NCBI GenBank assembly: GCA_016185815.1
Contig: JACPMT010000080.1
Location: forward strand, 1-6,153
From: Candidatus Woesearchaeota archaeon
Lineage (GTDB): Archaea > Nanobdellota > Nanobdellia > Woesearchaeales > GW2011-AR4
Reading direction: 5' to 3'
Length of the DNA: 6,153 nt
In this document: piece after piece, positions 1-4,364 of the stretch
Layout of the letters: each line of letters begins with the position of its first letter
Numbering within the stretch: position 1 is the first letter of the stretch
Position numbers and translations under genes: made by a program
The notes under the pieces: model-generated
The model's database searches: none
What the model was told of the DNA's origin: nothing
The model's input: the letters and a program-made list of their open reading frames with translations, nothing else

Positions 1-151
1 ATAAGTGCTGAAAGCATCTAAGCACGAAACCCGCCTTGAAAAGAGACATCATAGGACACTTGTAAAACACGAGTTTGATAGAAGCGGTGTGTAAGCACGA
101 AGCCTCGGCGACGTGTTCAGCATGCGCTCACTAACAGTCCATACCTAGATT
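1..151 (+). rRNA. 23S ribosomal RNA, 3' end (partial)
   Basis: This is the 3'-terminal part of the large-subunit rRNA. It opens with the conserved GCTGAAAGCATCTAAGCACG segment near the 3' end of 23S rRNA, continues through GATAGAAGCGGTGTGTAAGCACG, and closes with CTCACTAACAG, close to the archaeal ending (GAGCACTAACAG in Haloarcula as I remember it). By analogy the mature end lies about 14 bases after CTAACAG, near 151; the exact base cannot be fixed because the pairing 5' end is outside the window. The gene enters from the left and no 5S rRNA follows it here. The last 38 or so bases form the first copy of a repeat that recurs at 983-1054, so the host rRNA gene keeps an intact end even though foreign DNA appears to have entered at this point. 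Confidence 0.93.
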
Positions 152-184
152 AAGCTAAAGACAAAGCCTATGCATGGTTTTCAT
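114..184 (+). repeat. 23S 3'-end repeat, proximal copy (candidate attL)
   Basis: This 71-base stretch covers the last ~38 bases of 23S rRNA and ~33 bases downstream, and it recurs in the same orientation at 983-1054. Bases 122-165 are identical to 991-1034 (44 of 44). After one inserted T in the distal copy, a further 19 bases (166-184) are identical. To the left, 114-121 match with two mismatches. The two copies are 869 bp apart and enclose the PIN gene and the 51-residue gene. I read it as one of two recombination borders of an inserted cassette; a simple segmental duplication is the alternative. Confidence 0.9.
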
Positions 185-215
185 ATTATTTTGAATTCTT
201 TTAATTTTTATTGTT
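163..215 (+). terminator. Hairpin and T-rich tract after 23S rRNA
   Basis: AAAGCC (163-168) can pair with GGTTTT (176-181, one G-U pair) around a 7-base loop. A T-rich stretch follows to about 215, as in archaeal intrinsic termination. It probably marks the end of rRNA transcription or a processing hairpin. The pairing is short, so this is a modest call. Confidence 0.4.
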
Positions 216-260
216 ATAGTGTTAACTCTATTGTTCTGAATCCAGTTCTAAAAGAAATTA

Positions 261-296
261 ATTTAAATAAACACCTGAATCTAGCAAATTGGTGGT
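261..296 (+). promoter_or_regulatory. Promoter and Shine-Dalgarno site of the PIN gene
   Basis: ATTTAAATA at 261-269 resembles an archaeal TATA box and is preceded by an A-rich BRE-like stretch. Its centre is about 35 bases before the ATG at 300, leaving room for a short leader. GGTGGT at 291-296 lies 3 bases before the start and could pair with the 16S anti-Shine-Dalgarno. It is the only gene here with both a leader and a visible ribosome site. Confidence 0.5.
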
Positions 297-299
297 AAT

Positions 300-815
300 A
301 TGCTCCGAGTGCTATTCGATACAAACATTTATGGGCTGTTGATTAGGGAGAAAGATGCTGATGAGTTAGAAAGAAAGATAAAAGCAGAAAAAGAGTTTGT
401 AGTTTATGATTACAGACCGATAAGACAGGAAATAAGGGAGATACCAAAAATAACCAAATTGAGCAAAAAGGCAAGAATTCAAATTCTGAAGTTATATGAC
501 AGCATCACTGGAAAACATTTTCTCAGCAATTCAATAAATATAACCAATTTAGCTAGAAAATACTATGATTGCTACAGGAATTTTGGAGGAATTTATGGGT
601 GGGATACGAGCATAAGAATAGATTTTATGATTGTAGCGTGTGCAAGTACCTGTAAATTGGACATTGTATATTCTGCTGACAATAAAACTCTTTTAAGCAA
701 ACAAGCCCTCAAAGCATACAAGCATATAAATATCAAAGAAAATCAGAAATTGCCTACATTCTTCACTTATGAAGAACTGCTTGTGAAATTCAGAAACCTA
801 AATCCTTCAATTTGA
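300..815 (+). CDS. PIN-domain ribonuclease, VapC-like putative toxin
   Basis: The 171-residue product is a PIN-domain metal-dependent RNase. The N-terminus has the beta strand and first acidic residue of PIN folds (VLFDTNIY, D7). E44 follows in the helix IRQEIREIP, and the C-terminal half has D108 (IRIDFMIVA) and D127 (IVYSADNKTL), giving the usual four acidic metal ligands. VapC-type PIN proteins cut tRNA or rRNA and are held inactive by an antitoxin. No vapB-type gene precedes it. Instead its 3' end overlaps a convergent small gene by 26 bases. It sits between two copies of the 23S rRNA 3' end, so it looks like cassette cargo. The length exceeds that of a minimal VapC (about 130), and residues 51-100 are a helical insert. 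The ATG at 300 is supported by GGTGGT just before it. PIN assignment is confident; toxin activity is inferred. Confidence 0.82.
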   Translation: MLRVLFDTNIYGLLIREKDADELERKIKAEKEFVVYDYRPIRQEIREIPKITKLSKKARIQILKLYDSITGKHFLSNSINITNLARKYYDCYRNFGGIYGWDTSIRIDFMIVACASTCKLDIVYSADNKTLLSKQALKAYKHINIKENQKLPTFFTYEELLVKFRNLNPSI

Positions 816-945
816 AGACTTTCTTTGTGGTAGCCTCAATAAATTTATCTATGTCATTCATAAACTCTGGGTCTTTTTGGGCTTCCTTTATAGCTCGGAT
901 TGATTCGGCGCCTTTTAACTTGGTTGATGATTTACTCTTTGTCAT
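790..945 (-). CDS. Small 51-residue protein, possible antitoxin partner of the PIN protein
   Basis: An ATG-to-TGA frame of 51 codons encodes a charged, helix-prone protein: a Lys/Ser-rich start (MTKSKSSTKL), a middle segment AIKEAQKDPEFMNDIDKFIE, and a basic-hydrophobic tail ending KVFKLKDLGF. I recognise no family. A good TATA box (CTTTATATAT on this strand, about 970-979) is centred about 29 bases before the ATG, as in leaderless archaeal genes, which supports a real gene. It converges on the PIN gene and overlaps its end by 26 bases (790-815). The size, charge and pairing with a PIN nuclease inside one small cassette suggest an antitoxin, but toxin-antitoxin genes are normally co-directional, so this is only a hypothesis. 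Confidence 0.6.
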   Translation of the reverse strand: MTKSKSSTKLKGAESIRAIKEAQKDPEFMNDIDKFIEATTKKVFKLKDLGF

Positions 946-951
946 TATATA

Positions 952-979
952 CCAATATATGAATGCCAATATATAAAGT
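952..979 (-). promoter_or_regulatory. TATA box with tandem 9-base repeats (possible operator)
   Basis: CCAATATAT occurs twice on the + strand, at 952-960 and 966-974, with 5 bases between (14-base period). The second copy overlaps the TATA box of the 51-residue gene, and the first lies between that box and the start codon at 945. A protein bound there would block transcription, so autoregulation is possible. In A+T-rich DNA the repeat could also be chance. Confidence 0.45.
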
Positions 980-982
980 TTT

Positions 983-1054
983 TGCTCAGAATGCGCTCAC
1001 TAACAGTCCATACCTAGATTAAGCTAAAGACAAATGCCTATGCATGGTTTTCAT
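983..1054 (+). repeat. 23S 3'-end repeat, distal copy (candidate attR, displaced rRNA end)
   Basis: This is the second copy of 114-184 with the same orientation, a 44-base identical core at 991-1034, one extra T at 1035, and a further identical 19 bases to 1054. It contains the last ~30 bases of 23S rRNA but none of the preceding rRNA, so it is not a second rRNA gene. It lies directly before the T-rich tract and the tsaD promoter. The natural reading is that this is the original end and downstream flank of the rRNA operon, pushed away by 869 bp of inserted DNA. Confidence 0.9.
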
Positions 1055-1080
1055 TTTTTATTTTTTCTAGAATATTTTTT
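1052..1080 (+). terminator. T-rich terminator tract after the displaced 23S end
   Basis: Directly after the distal repeat, two long T runs (TTTTTTATTTTTT, then ATATTTTTT) form a typical archaeal T-rich termination signal. It is stronger than the tract after the proximal copy, which fits its being the original rRNA operon terminator. It overlaps the tsaD promoter region. Confidence 0.5.
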
Positions 1081-1085
1081 AAACT
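1074..1085 (+). promoter_or_regulatory. Probable tsaD promoter
   Basis: The A+T-rich TTTTTTAAAC segment is centred about 26 bases before the ATG at 1106, the distance expected for a leaderless archaeal transcript. The box is not a strong consensus and overlaps the T-rich tract. Confidence 0.4.
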
Positions 1086-1105
1086 AATTGGAATTCTATT
1101 CACTT

Positions 1106-2086
1106 ATGATATCCCTAGGCATAGAATCCACAGCCCACACTTTCGGTTGCGGAATTATTGATGATAAAGGCAAAATTTACGCCAATGTTACGGATGCTTA
1201 TAAAACAGAATCTGGAGGCATTCATCCAAGCGAGGCAAAGCAGCATCATGAAGAAGTCAAAGACAAAGTTATAGAAGACGCATTAAATCAGGCAAACTTA
1301 AAATTAAAAGACATTGATTTGGTTTCTTTTTCCCAAGGACCTGGATTAGCGCCTTGCTTGTTGGTTGGATTAAAAAAGGCAAAAGAATTGGCAAAAAAGA
1401 TTAACGTTCCGATTGTTGGGGTAAACCACTGCATTGCCCATCTTGAAATCGGAAAATTGATGACAAAGGCAAAAGACCCTGTTTTGCTGTATCCGAGCGG
1501 CGCAAACACCCAAGTCATTGCGTATGAAGGCGGAAAATACCGTGTTTTTGGAGAAACTCTTGACATGGGAGTCGGAAATTTCATTGATTCATTTGCAAGG
1601 CACATTGGATTGGGTTTTCCCGGAGGCCCAAAGATTGAGAAAATTGCATTAAACGGAAAAAATTATGTTGAAATCCCTTATGTTGTCAAGGGAATGGATG
1701 TATCTTTTTCCGGCATTCTTACAAACTTAAAGCAAAAGTATGACTCAAAAAAATATAATACAGAAGACTTGGCATTTTCACTGCAGGAGACTGTCTTTGC
1801 AATGCTTGTTGAAGTTTCTGAAAGGGCAATGGCGCACTGCGGAAAAAAAGAACTTGTTTTAGGCGGCGGAGTCGCATGCAACAGAAGGCTGCAGCAGATG
1901 TGTAGGATAATGTGCGAGGAGAGAAATGCAAAATTTTTCGTGCAGCCGAATGAGGTTTTGGTTGACAATGGATTGATGATTGCTTGGCTTGGAATTTTGC
2001 AAAGAAAACAGGGAACAAAGAATTATGATTCAATTGACATCAAGCCTTATGAAAGGACTGATGATGTGTTAGTTACATGGAAATGA
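1106..2086 (+). CDS. kae1: tRNA N6-threonylcarbamoyladenosine synthase catalytic subunit (Kae1/TsaD)
   Basis: The 326-residue cytosolic enzyme transfers the threonylcarbamoyl group from TC-AMP to A37 of ANN-decoding tRNAs as the catalytic subunit of the KEOPS complex. The ASKHA-fold signatures are present: LGIESTAHTFG at the start, SFSQGPGL (74-81), metal-binding VNHCIAHLE with H108 and H112, Y129, PSGANTQ (130-136), GMDVSFSG, LGGGVACNRRL, and VDNGLMIAW carrying the third ligand D287. Length matches a stand-alone Kae1 with no fused Bud32 kinase. The frame opens upstream at a TTG (1088), but homologues begin at MISLGIES and the upstream A+T-rich signal fits a leaderless ATG at 1106. The usual SGGNTQ reads SGANTQ, a mild variant. 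The last 13 codons recur 1.15 kb downstream, so the present C-terminus (VLVTWK) may have been supplied by the inserted cassette. Confidence 0.95.
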   Translation: MISLGIESTAHTFGCGIIDDKGKIYANVTDAYKTESGGIHPSEAKQHHEEVKDKVIEDALNQANLKLKDIDLVSFSQGPGLAPCLLVGLKKAKELAKKINVPIVGVNHCIAHLEIGKLMTKAKDPVLLYPSGANTQVIAYEGGKYRVFGETLDMGVGNFIDSFARHIGLGFPGGPKIEKIALNGKNYVEIPYVVKGMDVSFSGILTNLKQKYDSKKYNTEDLAFSLQETVFAMLVEVSERAMAHCGKKELVLGGGVACNRRLQQMCRIMCEERNAKFFVQPNEVLVDNGLMIAWLGILQRKQGTKNYDSIDIKPYERTDDVLVTWK

Positions 2087-2088
2087 TT
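2046..2088 (+). repeat. tsaD 3'-end repeat, proximal copy (candidate attL)
   Basis: This covers the last codons of tsaD. Bases 2046-2068 are identical to 3200-3222 (23 of 23). The next 10 bases (2069-2078) differ at most positions, and TGGAAATGAT (2079-2088) matches again. Encoded ends are YERTDDVLVTWK here and YERTDDVAVNWK in the distal copy, each with its stop. A perfect core followed by diverged but still coding sequence is what recombination between an element-borne gene end and the chromosomal end would leave. Confidence 0.88.
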
Positions 2089-2092
2089 AGCA

Positions 2093-2103
2093 ATATTTAA
2101 ATA
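2093..2103 (+). promoter_or_regulatory. TATA box of the cupredoxin lipoprotein gene
   Basis: ATATTTAAATA lies 7 bases after the tsaD stop and is centred about 28 bases before the ATG at 2126, indicating a leaderless transcript separate from tsaD. It lies on the cassette side of the proximal repeat, so the cargo brings its own promoter. Confidence 0.65.
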
Positions 2104-2125
2104 AGATTAAATTTCCCTTCCCCGC

Positions 2126-3184
2126 ATGGATAAAAAATTTATTGTATTATGCTATATTTTTTTAATTTTTATTTTTGGTTGCCAGAAAGCTGAAATTTCT
2201 ACAGATAAGGATGTGGGCATTGCTGAAGGAAATATTAAATCTGAAACAGCAGAAAAAATGGCCGCTATGAACGTCATAACTTATGACAGCAATGAAGTCG
2301 CTGTTGTTATTGATGAGCTTGCATTTTTGCCGGCATTTATTCATATTAAAAAAGGAACTGCAGTTACTTGGATTAACAGAGATAAGGTGGAGCATACAGT
2401 TGCATTCCATAACAAGAAGACTCCAACTGAGGTTACAGAAAGCGATGTTTTGAAACCAAGAAACGAATATTCTTACACATTCAATGAAGAAGGAGTTTTT
2501 GATTACATCTGCGGAATACATCCCTTTATGCACGGCGGCATTATTGTTGGGAATCCTCCAGAGCTTGCAGAAATGATGGAGTTTGCAGAAGACACAGAAC
2601 CCCCAAAAATATTTTCCATAACGCCAAATAAGGTTTCAGTTAATGGAGGTGATAAAGTTATTGTTAAAGGCGAAAATTTTGTTAAAAGCACAACAGTTTT
2701 TTTCCATCACCTCTTTGGAGAAGTAAAATTTGCTGATTCAAAAACACTTGAAGCTGTAACCCCAAAACATTACGCATTAAAAATGGATGTTATTGTAACA
2801 AACCCTGATGGCGACCACTTCACATTGCCAAATTCCTTTGAATTTTTTGGAGAGGAAGAGCAACAAATTGAAACTATTGAATTCGAATATGAAGAAAAAA
2901 GAACACCTCATTTTACTGGCTCTTCTCCAGAACACGGTTCTACAGCAAACAGTCCGTCAACAATATCAATTTCTTTTAATTACCCTATTGTCAAGGGAAG
3001 CAATATTCTACTTTATGATTTAGGTGGCAATAAGTTAACAGAAGGTGGCTTGATTGTTACAAGGCTTGGCCTTGAAATAAGCAATGTGCCTAAACTCAAT
3101 CAAGGAACTTATAAAGTAACTTATCATGCAATATGGCTTGGCGGCTCTGCTCATGATGGAGAGTTTTATTTTAACGTCAAATAA
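2126..3184 (+). CDS. Secreted cupredoxin-IPT-CopC copper lipoprotein
   Basis: The 352-residue protein is probably anchored outside the membrane. Residues 1-19 form a lipoprotein signal: KK, a hydrophobic core, and IFGC with the lipidation cysteine at C19. Residues ~55-142 form an amicyanin-like type 1 copper domain with ligands H90 (VEHTV) and the C129-x2-H132-x2-M135 loop (YICGIHPFM). Residues ~159-241 read as an IPT/TIG immunoglobulin-like domain (PKIFSITPNKVSVNGGDKVI). Residues ~262-352 resemble CopC (SSPEHGS, then GTYKVTYHAIW and SAHDGEFYFNV), which binds copper in the periplasm of bacteria. A role in copper handling or in electron transfer outside the membrane is inferred; no redox partner is in the window. 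It lies between two copies of the tsaD 3' end and has its own TATA box, so it looks like cassette cargo. Confidence 0.85.
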   Translation: MDKKFIVLCYIFLIFIFGCQKAEISTDKDVGIAEGNIKSETAEKMAAMNVITYDSNEVAVVIDELAFLPAFIHIKKGTAVTWINRDKVEHTVAFHNKKTPTEVTESDVLKPRNEYSYTFNEEGVFDYICGIHPFMHGGIIVGNPPELAEMMEFAEDTEPPKIFSITPNKVSVNGGDKVIVKGENFVKSTTVFFHHLFGEVKFADSKTLEAVTPKHYALKMDVIVTNPDGDHFTLPNSFEFFGEEEQQIETIEFEYEEKRTPHFTGSSPEHGSTANSPSTISISFNYPIVKGSNILLYDLGGNKLTEGGLIVTRLGLEISNVPKLNQGTYKVTYHAIWLGGSAHDGEFYFNVK

Positions 3185-3191
3185 CATCGGT

Positions 3192-3208
3192 TTTCATCTC
3201 TTATGAAA
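3192..3208. repeat. Inverted repeat at the distal tsaD border
   Basis: TTTCAT (3192-3197) and ATGAAA (3203-3208) are perfect arms around CTCTT. The right arm lies inside the repeated core and the left arm inside the cassette. It could be a short terminator for the lipoprotein gene or a recombinase-site feature; a similar arrangement exists at the lonB border (3764-3788). Confidence 0.35.
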
Positions 3209-3240
3209 GGACTGATGATGTGGCTGTGAACTGGAAATGA
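3200..3240 (+). pseudogene. Displaced 3' end of tsaD (distal repeat, candidate attR)
   Basis: A remnant of 12 in-frame codons plus stop reads YERTDDVAVNWK and matches the real tsaD end (YERTDDVLVTWK) with a 23-base identical core at 3200-3222. Immediately upstream (VFIS in frame) there is no tsaD similarity and no start codon or ribosome site, so it is not translated as such. Its stop TGA (3238-3240) abuts the stop of the opposite-strand gene at 3241, forming TGATCA. That fit suggests this is the original tsaD end in its native place beside its convergent neighbour. Confidence 0.85.
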
Positions 3241-3705
3241 TCACAGAAACTCTCTAAGAAATTTAATCTCACTTGGGCGTGGTGTACCAACCCTCTCCTG
3301 TTTTTCAAAGTAGAGACGCCATTCTTGTATTATTTCACGCATCAAATCTATAAATTCTGGCAATTTCGATTTTAAAATCTGGAAAAATTTTTGATAAGTT
3401 GGAACAAACTCCGGATGTTGCATCGGAAAAAGAGGGTGCTGCCGCAAAGTTCCTGCCATTGCGCCTACGCTCTTGCCGATTTTGTTTGCGTTCTGTTTTA
3501 TGTCCAGACTTAGATGGGGTATTAATTCTCCAATTTGCTGCGGTATTGTTGAGTATTGCGGGCTTGCACTCATCCAGCCATCTTGAAATCCGTTAAGGAA
3601 CTCATTTTTGATGTTATTCCATTCATTTTCCGGTGTTCCAATTCTTTTCAGATGGCTGTAAAGGATTTGCTCTGCTTTATTCATATCTTGAGAATATTTT
3701 GACAT
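3241..3705 (-). CDS. Hypothetical helical protein, 154 residues
   Basis: I do not recognise this protein. It is soluble with no signal peptide or membrane segment, and helix-rich, with many Gln, Lys and Glu residues. The N-terminal half is MSKYSQDMNKAEQILYSHL; a Gly/Ala-rich turn, GKSVGAMAGTL (78-87), and two proline-histidine turns (QHPLFPMQHPEF) follow. An amphipathic C-terminal section (KFFQILKSKLPEFIDLMREI) comes next. The frame extends to 3765, but the ATG at 3705 is favoured because a TATA box is centred about 28 bases before it and because the longer form would run into the lonB-end repeat. It lies between the displaced ends of tsaD and lonB, so it is probably the ancestral neighbour of both and not cassette cargo. 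Confidence 0.72.
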   Translation of the reverse strand: MSKYSQDMNKAEQILYSHLKRIGTPENEWNNIKNEFLNGFQDGWMSASPQYSTIPQQIGELIPHLSLDIKQNANKIGKSVGAMAGTLRQHPLFPMQHPEFVPTYQKFFQILKSKLPEFIDLMREIIQEWRLYFEKQERVGTPRPSEIKFLREFL

Positions 3706-3727
3706 AATTCTGAAATTTAACAAGCAA

Positions 3728-3738
3728 TATTTAAATAT
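3728..3738 (-). promoter_or_regulatory. TATA box of the 154-residue gene
   Basis: ATATTTAAATA on the minus strand is centred about 28 bases before the ATG at 3705, a leaderless arrangement. It lies 11 bases beyond the stop of the displaced lonB end, so in the ancestral order this gene would have been transcribed from just behind lonB. Confidence 0.65.
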
Positions 3739-3744
3739 TTTGAA

Positions 3745-3767
3745 AAATTCAATCCGCAGCCACAACC
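3745..3767 (-). pseudogene. Displaced 3' end of lonB (distal repeat, candidate attR)
   Basis: On the minus strand this reads VVAAD followed by TGA (3749-3751), against QIVAAD-TGA at the real lonB end. Over 23 bases it matches 4395-4417 at 20 positions. The differences are two silent third-position changes (GCG for GCT, GAT for GAC) and one I/V change, and the match runs 5 bases beyond the stop. Upstream in lonB sense the sequence stops resembling lonB (KK in place of RQ). The match is shorter than in the other two cases, so this is the weakest of the three, but frame, strand and stop all agree. Confidence 0.7.
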
Positions 3768-3788
3768 TTTTTCTGTAAAATAAAGGTT
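3764..3788. repeat. Inverted repeat at the distal lonB border
   Basis: AACCTTT (3764-3770) and AAAGGTT (3782-3788) are perfect 7-base arms around an 11-base spacer. The left arm overlaps the edge of the lonB-end repeat and the right arm lies inside the cassette, just before the TATA box of the cargo gene. It may be a structural mark of the recombination site or a regulatory site for the promoter. Confidence 0.4.
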
Positions 3789-3789
3789 A

Positions 3790-3801
3790 AATTTATAAAT
3801 A
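3790..3801 (+). promoter_or_regulatory. TATA box of the helical-repeat gene
   Basis: ATTTATAAATAA is centred about 27 bases before the ATG at 3823, the usual distance for a leaderless archaeal gene. It lies inside the cassette, so the cargo carries its own promoter. Confidence 0.65.
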
Positions 3802-3822
3802 ATTAAAAATAACTTCTGTATA

Positions 3823-4359
3823 ATGTTAAATGAACTTGTAGCCTATGTAAGAACCCATGCAGATTCTTTGAAAAGAACATTAGCTCCAAATTATGAAAGG
3901 AGTATGGGAAGTGGTTTTTATTTCTTGGGGATAGAAAGAGCAGATATTGCACTTACACCTTTTGCAAAAGCAATTAGAGCTGCACAAACACCTCAACAAT
4001 TATCCTATGCTTTGCTAGGTTATGCCAAATCCGCAGCCTTGGAGGAGAAAAGAGACCCTTATTTGGATGACAGAAGTGGCTTCCCTTCAAGAGAAGAAGT
4101 AAAACAAATGTACAGGAGAGCAGTTGAATTGAATCCGACTCCTATAATTTTGAATGAAGCAGCTAAAACCTCACTTATGTTTGATGAGAGGGAAGATTGC
4201 GTTAACTTTTTGGAAAAGGCAATAACAGACAAAACAGATTTTGATATTCTTGTTAAAGTTGGCCGATTGGCAGCGGCTTTGGAAAAGCATGATTTAGTTA
4301 AAAGAGTAGATGAAGAGCTAAGGAGAAGGAATATTTCTGTCAAAATTTACCCAATATAA
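3823..4359 (+). CDS. TPR-like helical-repeat protein, 178 residues
   Basis: The protein is soluble and nearly all helical. Residues ~60-75 (LSYALLGYAKSAALEE), ~91-106 (EEVKQMYRRAVELNPT), ~109-134 (ILNEAAKTSLMFDEREDCVNFLEKAI) and ~142-162 (ILVKVGRLAAALEKHDLVKRV) look like successive helix pairs. MYRRAVELNPTP is a typical TPR repeat end. TPR folds bind proteins, so an adaptor role is likely, but no partner is visible. There are no catalytic motifs, signal peptide or membrane segment. It converges on lonB with 39 bases between stops and lies between the two copies of the lonB 3' end, which marks it as cassette cargo. Whether it has any link to LonB cannot be told from sequence. The ATG at 3823 is supported by the TATA box. 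Confidence 0.72.
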   Translation: MLNELVAYVRTHADSLKRTLAPNYERSMGSGFYFLGIERADIALTPFAKAIRAAQTPQQLSYALLGYAKSAALEEKRDPYLDDRSGFPSREEVKQMYRRAVELNPTPIILNEAAKTSLMFDEREDCVNFLEKAITDKTDFDILVKVGRLAAALEKHDLVKRVDEELRRRNISVKIYPI

Positions 4360-4364
4360 AGTTA

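Larger units (their letters stand above)
122..990 (+). mobile_element. Candidate 3'-end cassette 1 (23S rRNA target; PIN cargo)
   Basis: This 869-bp unit runs from the conserved core in the 23S 3' end to the start of the second core at 991. It holds only two small genes, a PIN nuclease (+) and a 51-residue protein (-), each with its own promoter, and no recombinase. The arrangement resembles an element integrated at the end of a stable RNA gene that restores the gene end with its own copy. Two other host genes in this window show the same pattern, which raises confidence that it is a process and not chance. The mechanism is inferred. Confidence 0.55.
2046..3199 (+). mobile_element. Candidate 3'-end cassette 2 (tsaD target; cupredoxin lipoprotein cargo)
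   Basis: This 1154-bp unit runs from the core in the tsaD 3' end to the start of the second core at 3200. It carries one gene with its own TATA box and no recombinase. Upstream of the distal core the sequence does not resemble tsaD, so only the last ~13 codons were duplicated, which argues against decay of a full tsaD duplicate. The structure matches cassettes 1 and 3. Confidence 0.55.

Noticed and set aside
122..1034. An intron in 23S rRNA with the PIN gene inside it
   Set aside because: The rRNA end is complete before the segment, the borders are long direct repeats, and there is no bulge-helix-bulge pair or LAGLIDADG endonuclease.
122..1054. Transposon with a target-site duplication
   Set aside because: Repeats of 60-70 bases, gene-end specific and different at each site, with no transposase and no shared terminal inverted repeats, do not fit a transposon duplication of a few bases.
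114..1054. CRISPR array or attC-type integron
   Set aside because: There are only two copies, with a gene-sized interval and gene-end content. There is no series of spacers and no integron integrase or common attC sequence between the three sites.
1088..1105. TTG at 1088 as the tsaD start
   Set aside because: It adds six residues (including EFYSL) not seen before the conserved MISLGIES start. The ATG at 1106 is at the right distance from an A+T-rich promoter for a leaderless gene.
3200..3240. Small independent peptide gene in the tsaD-end copy
   Set aside because: There is no start codon or ribosome site in frame; it matches only the terminal codons of tsaD and is best read as a displaced fragment.
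3706..3765. Longer N-terminus for the 154-residue gene
   Set aside because: It would start within the displaced lonB end and translate its own TATA box region; the ATG at 3705 has a TATA box at the right spacing.
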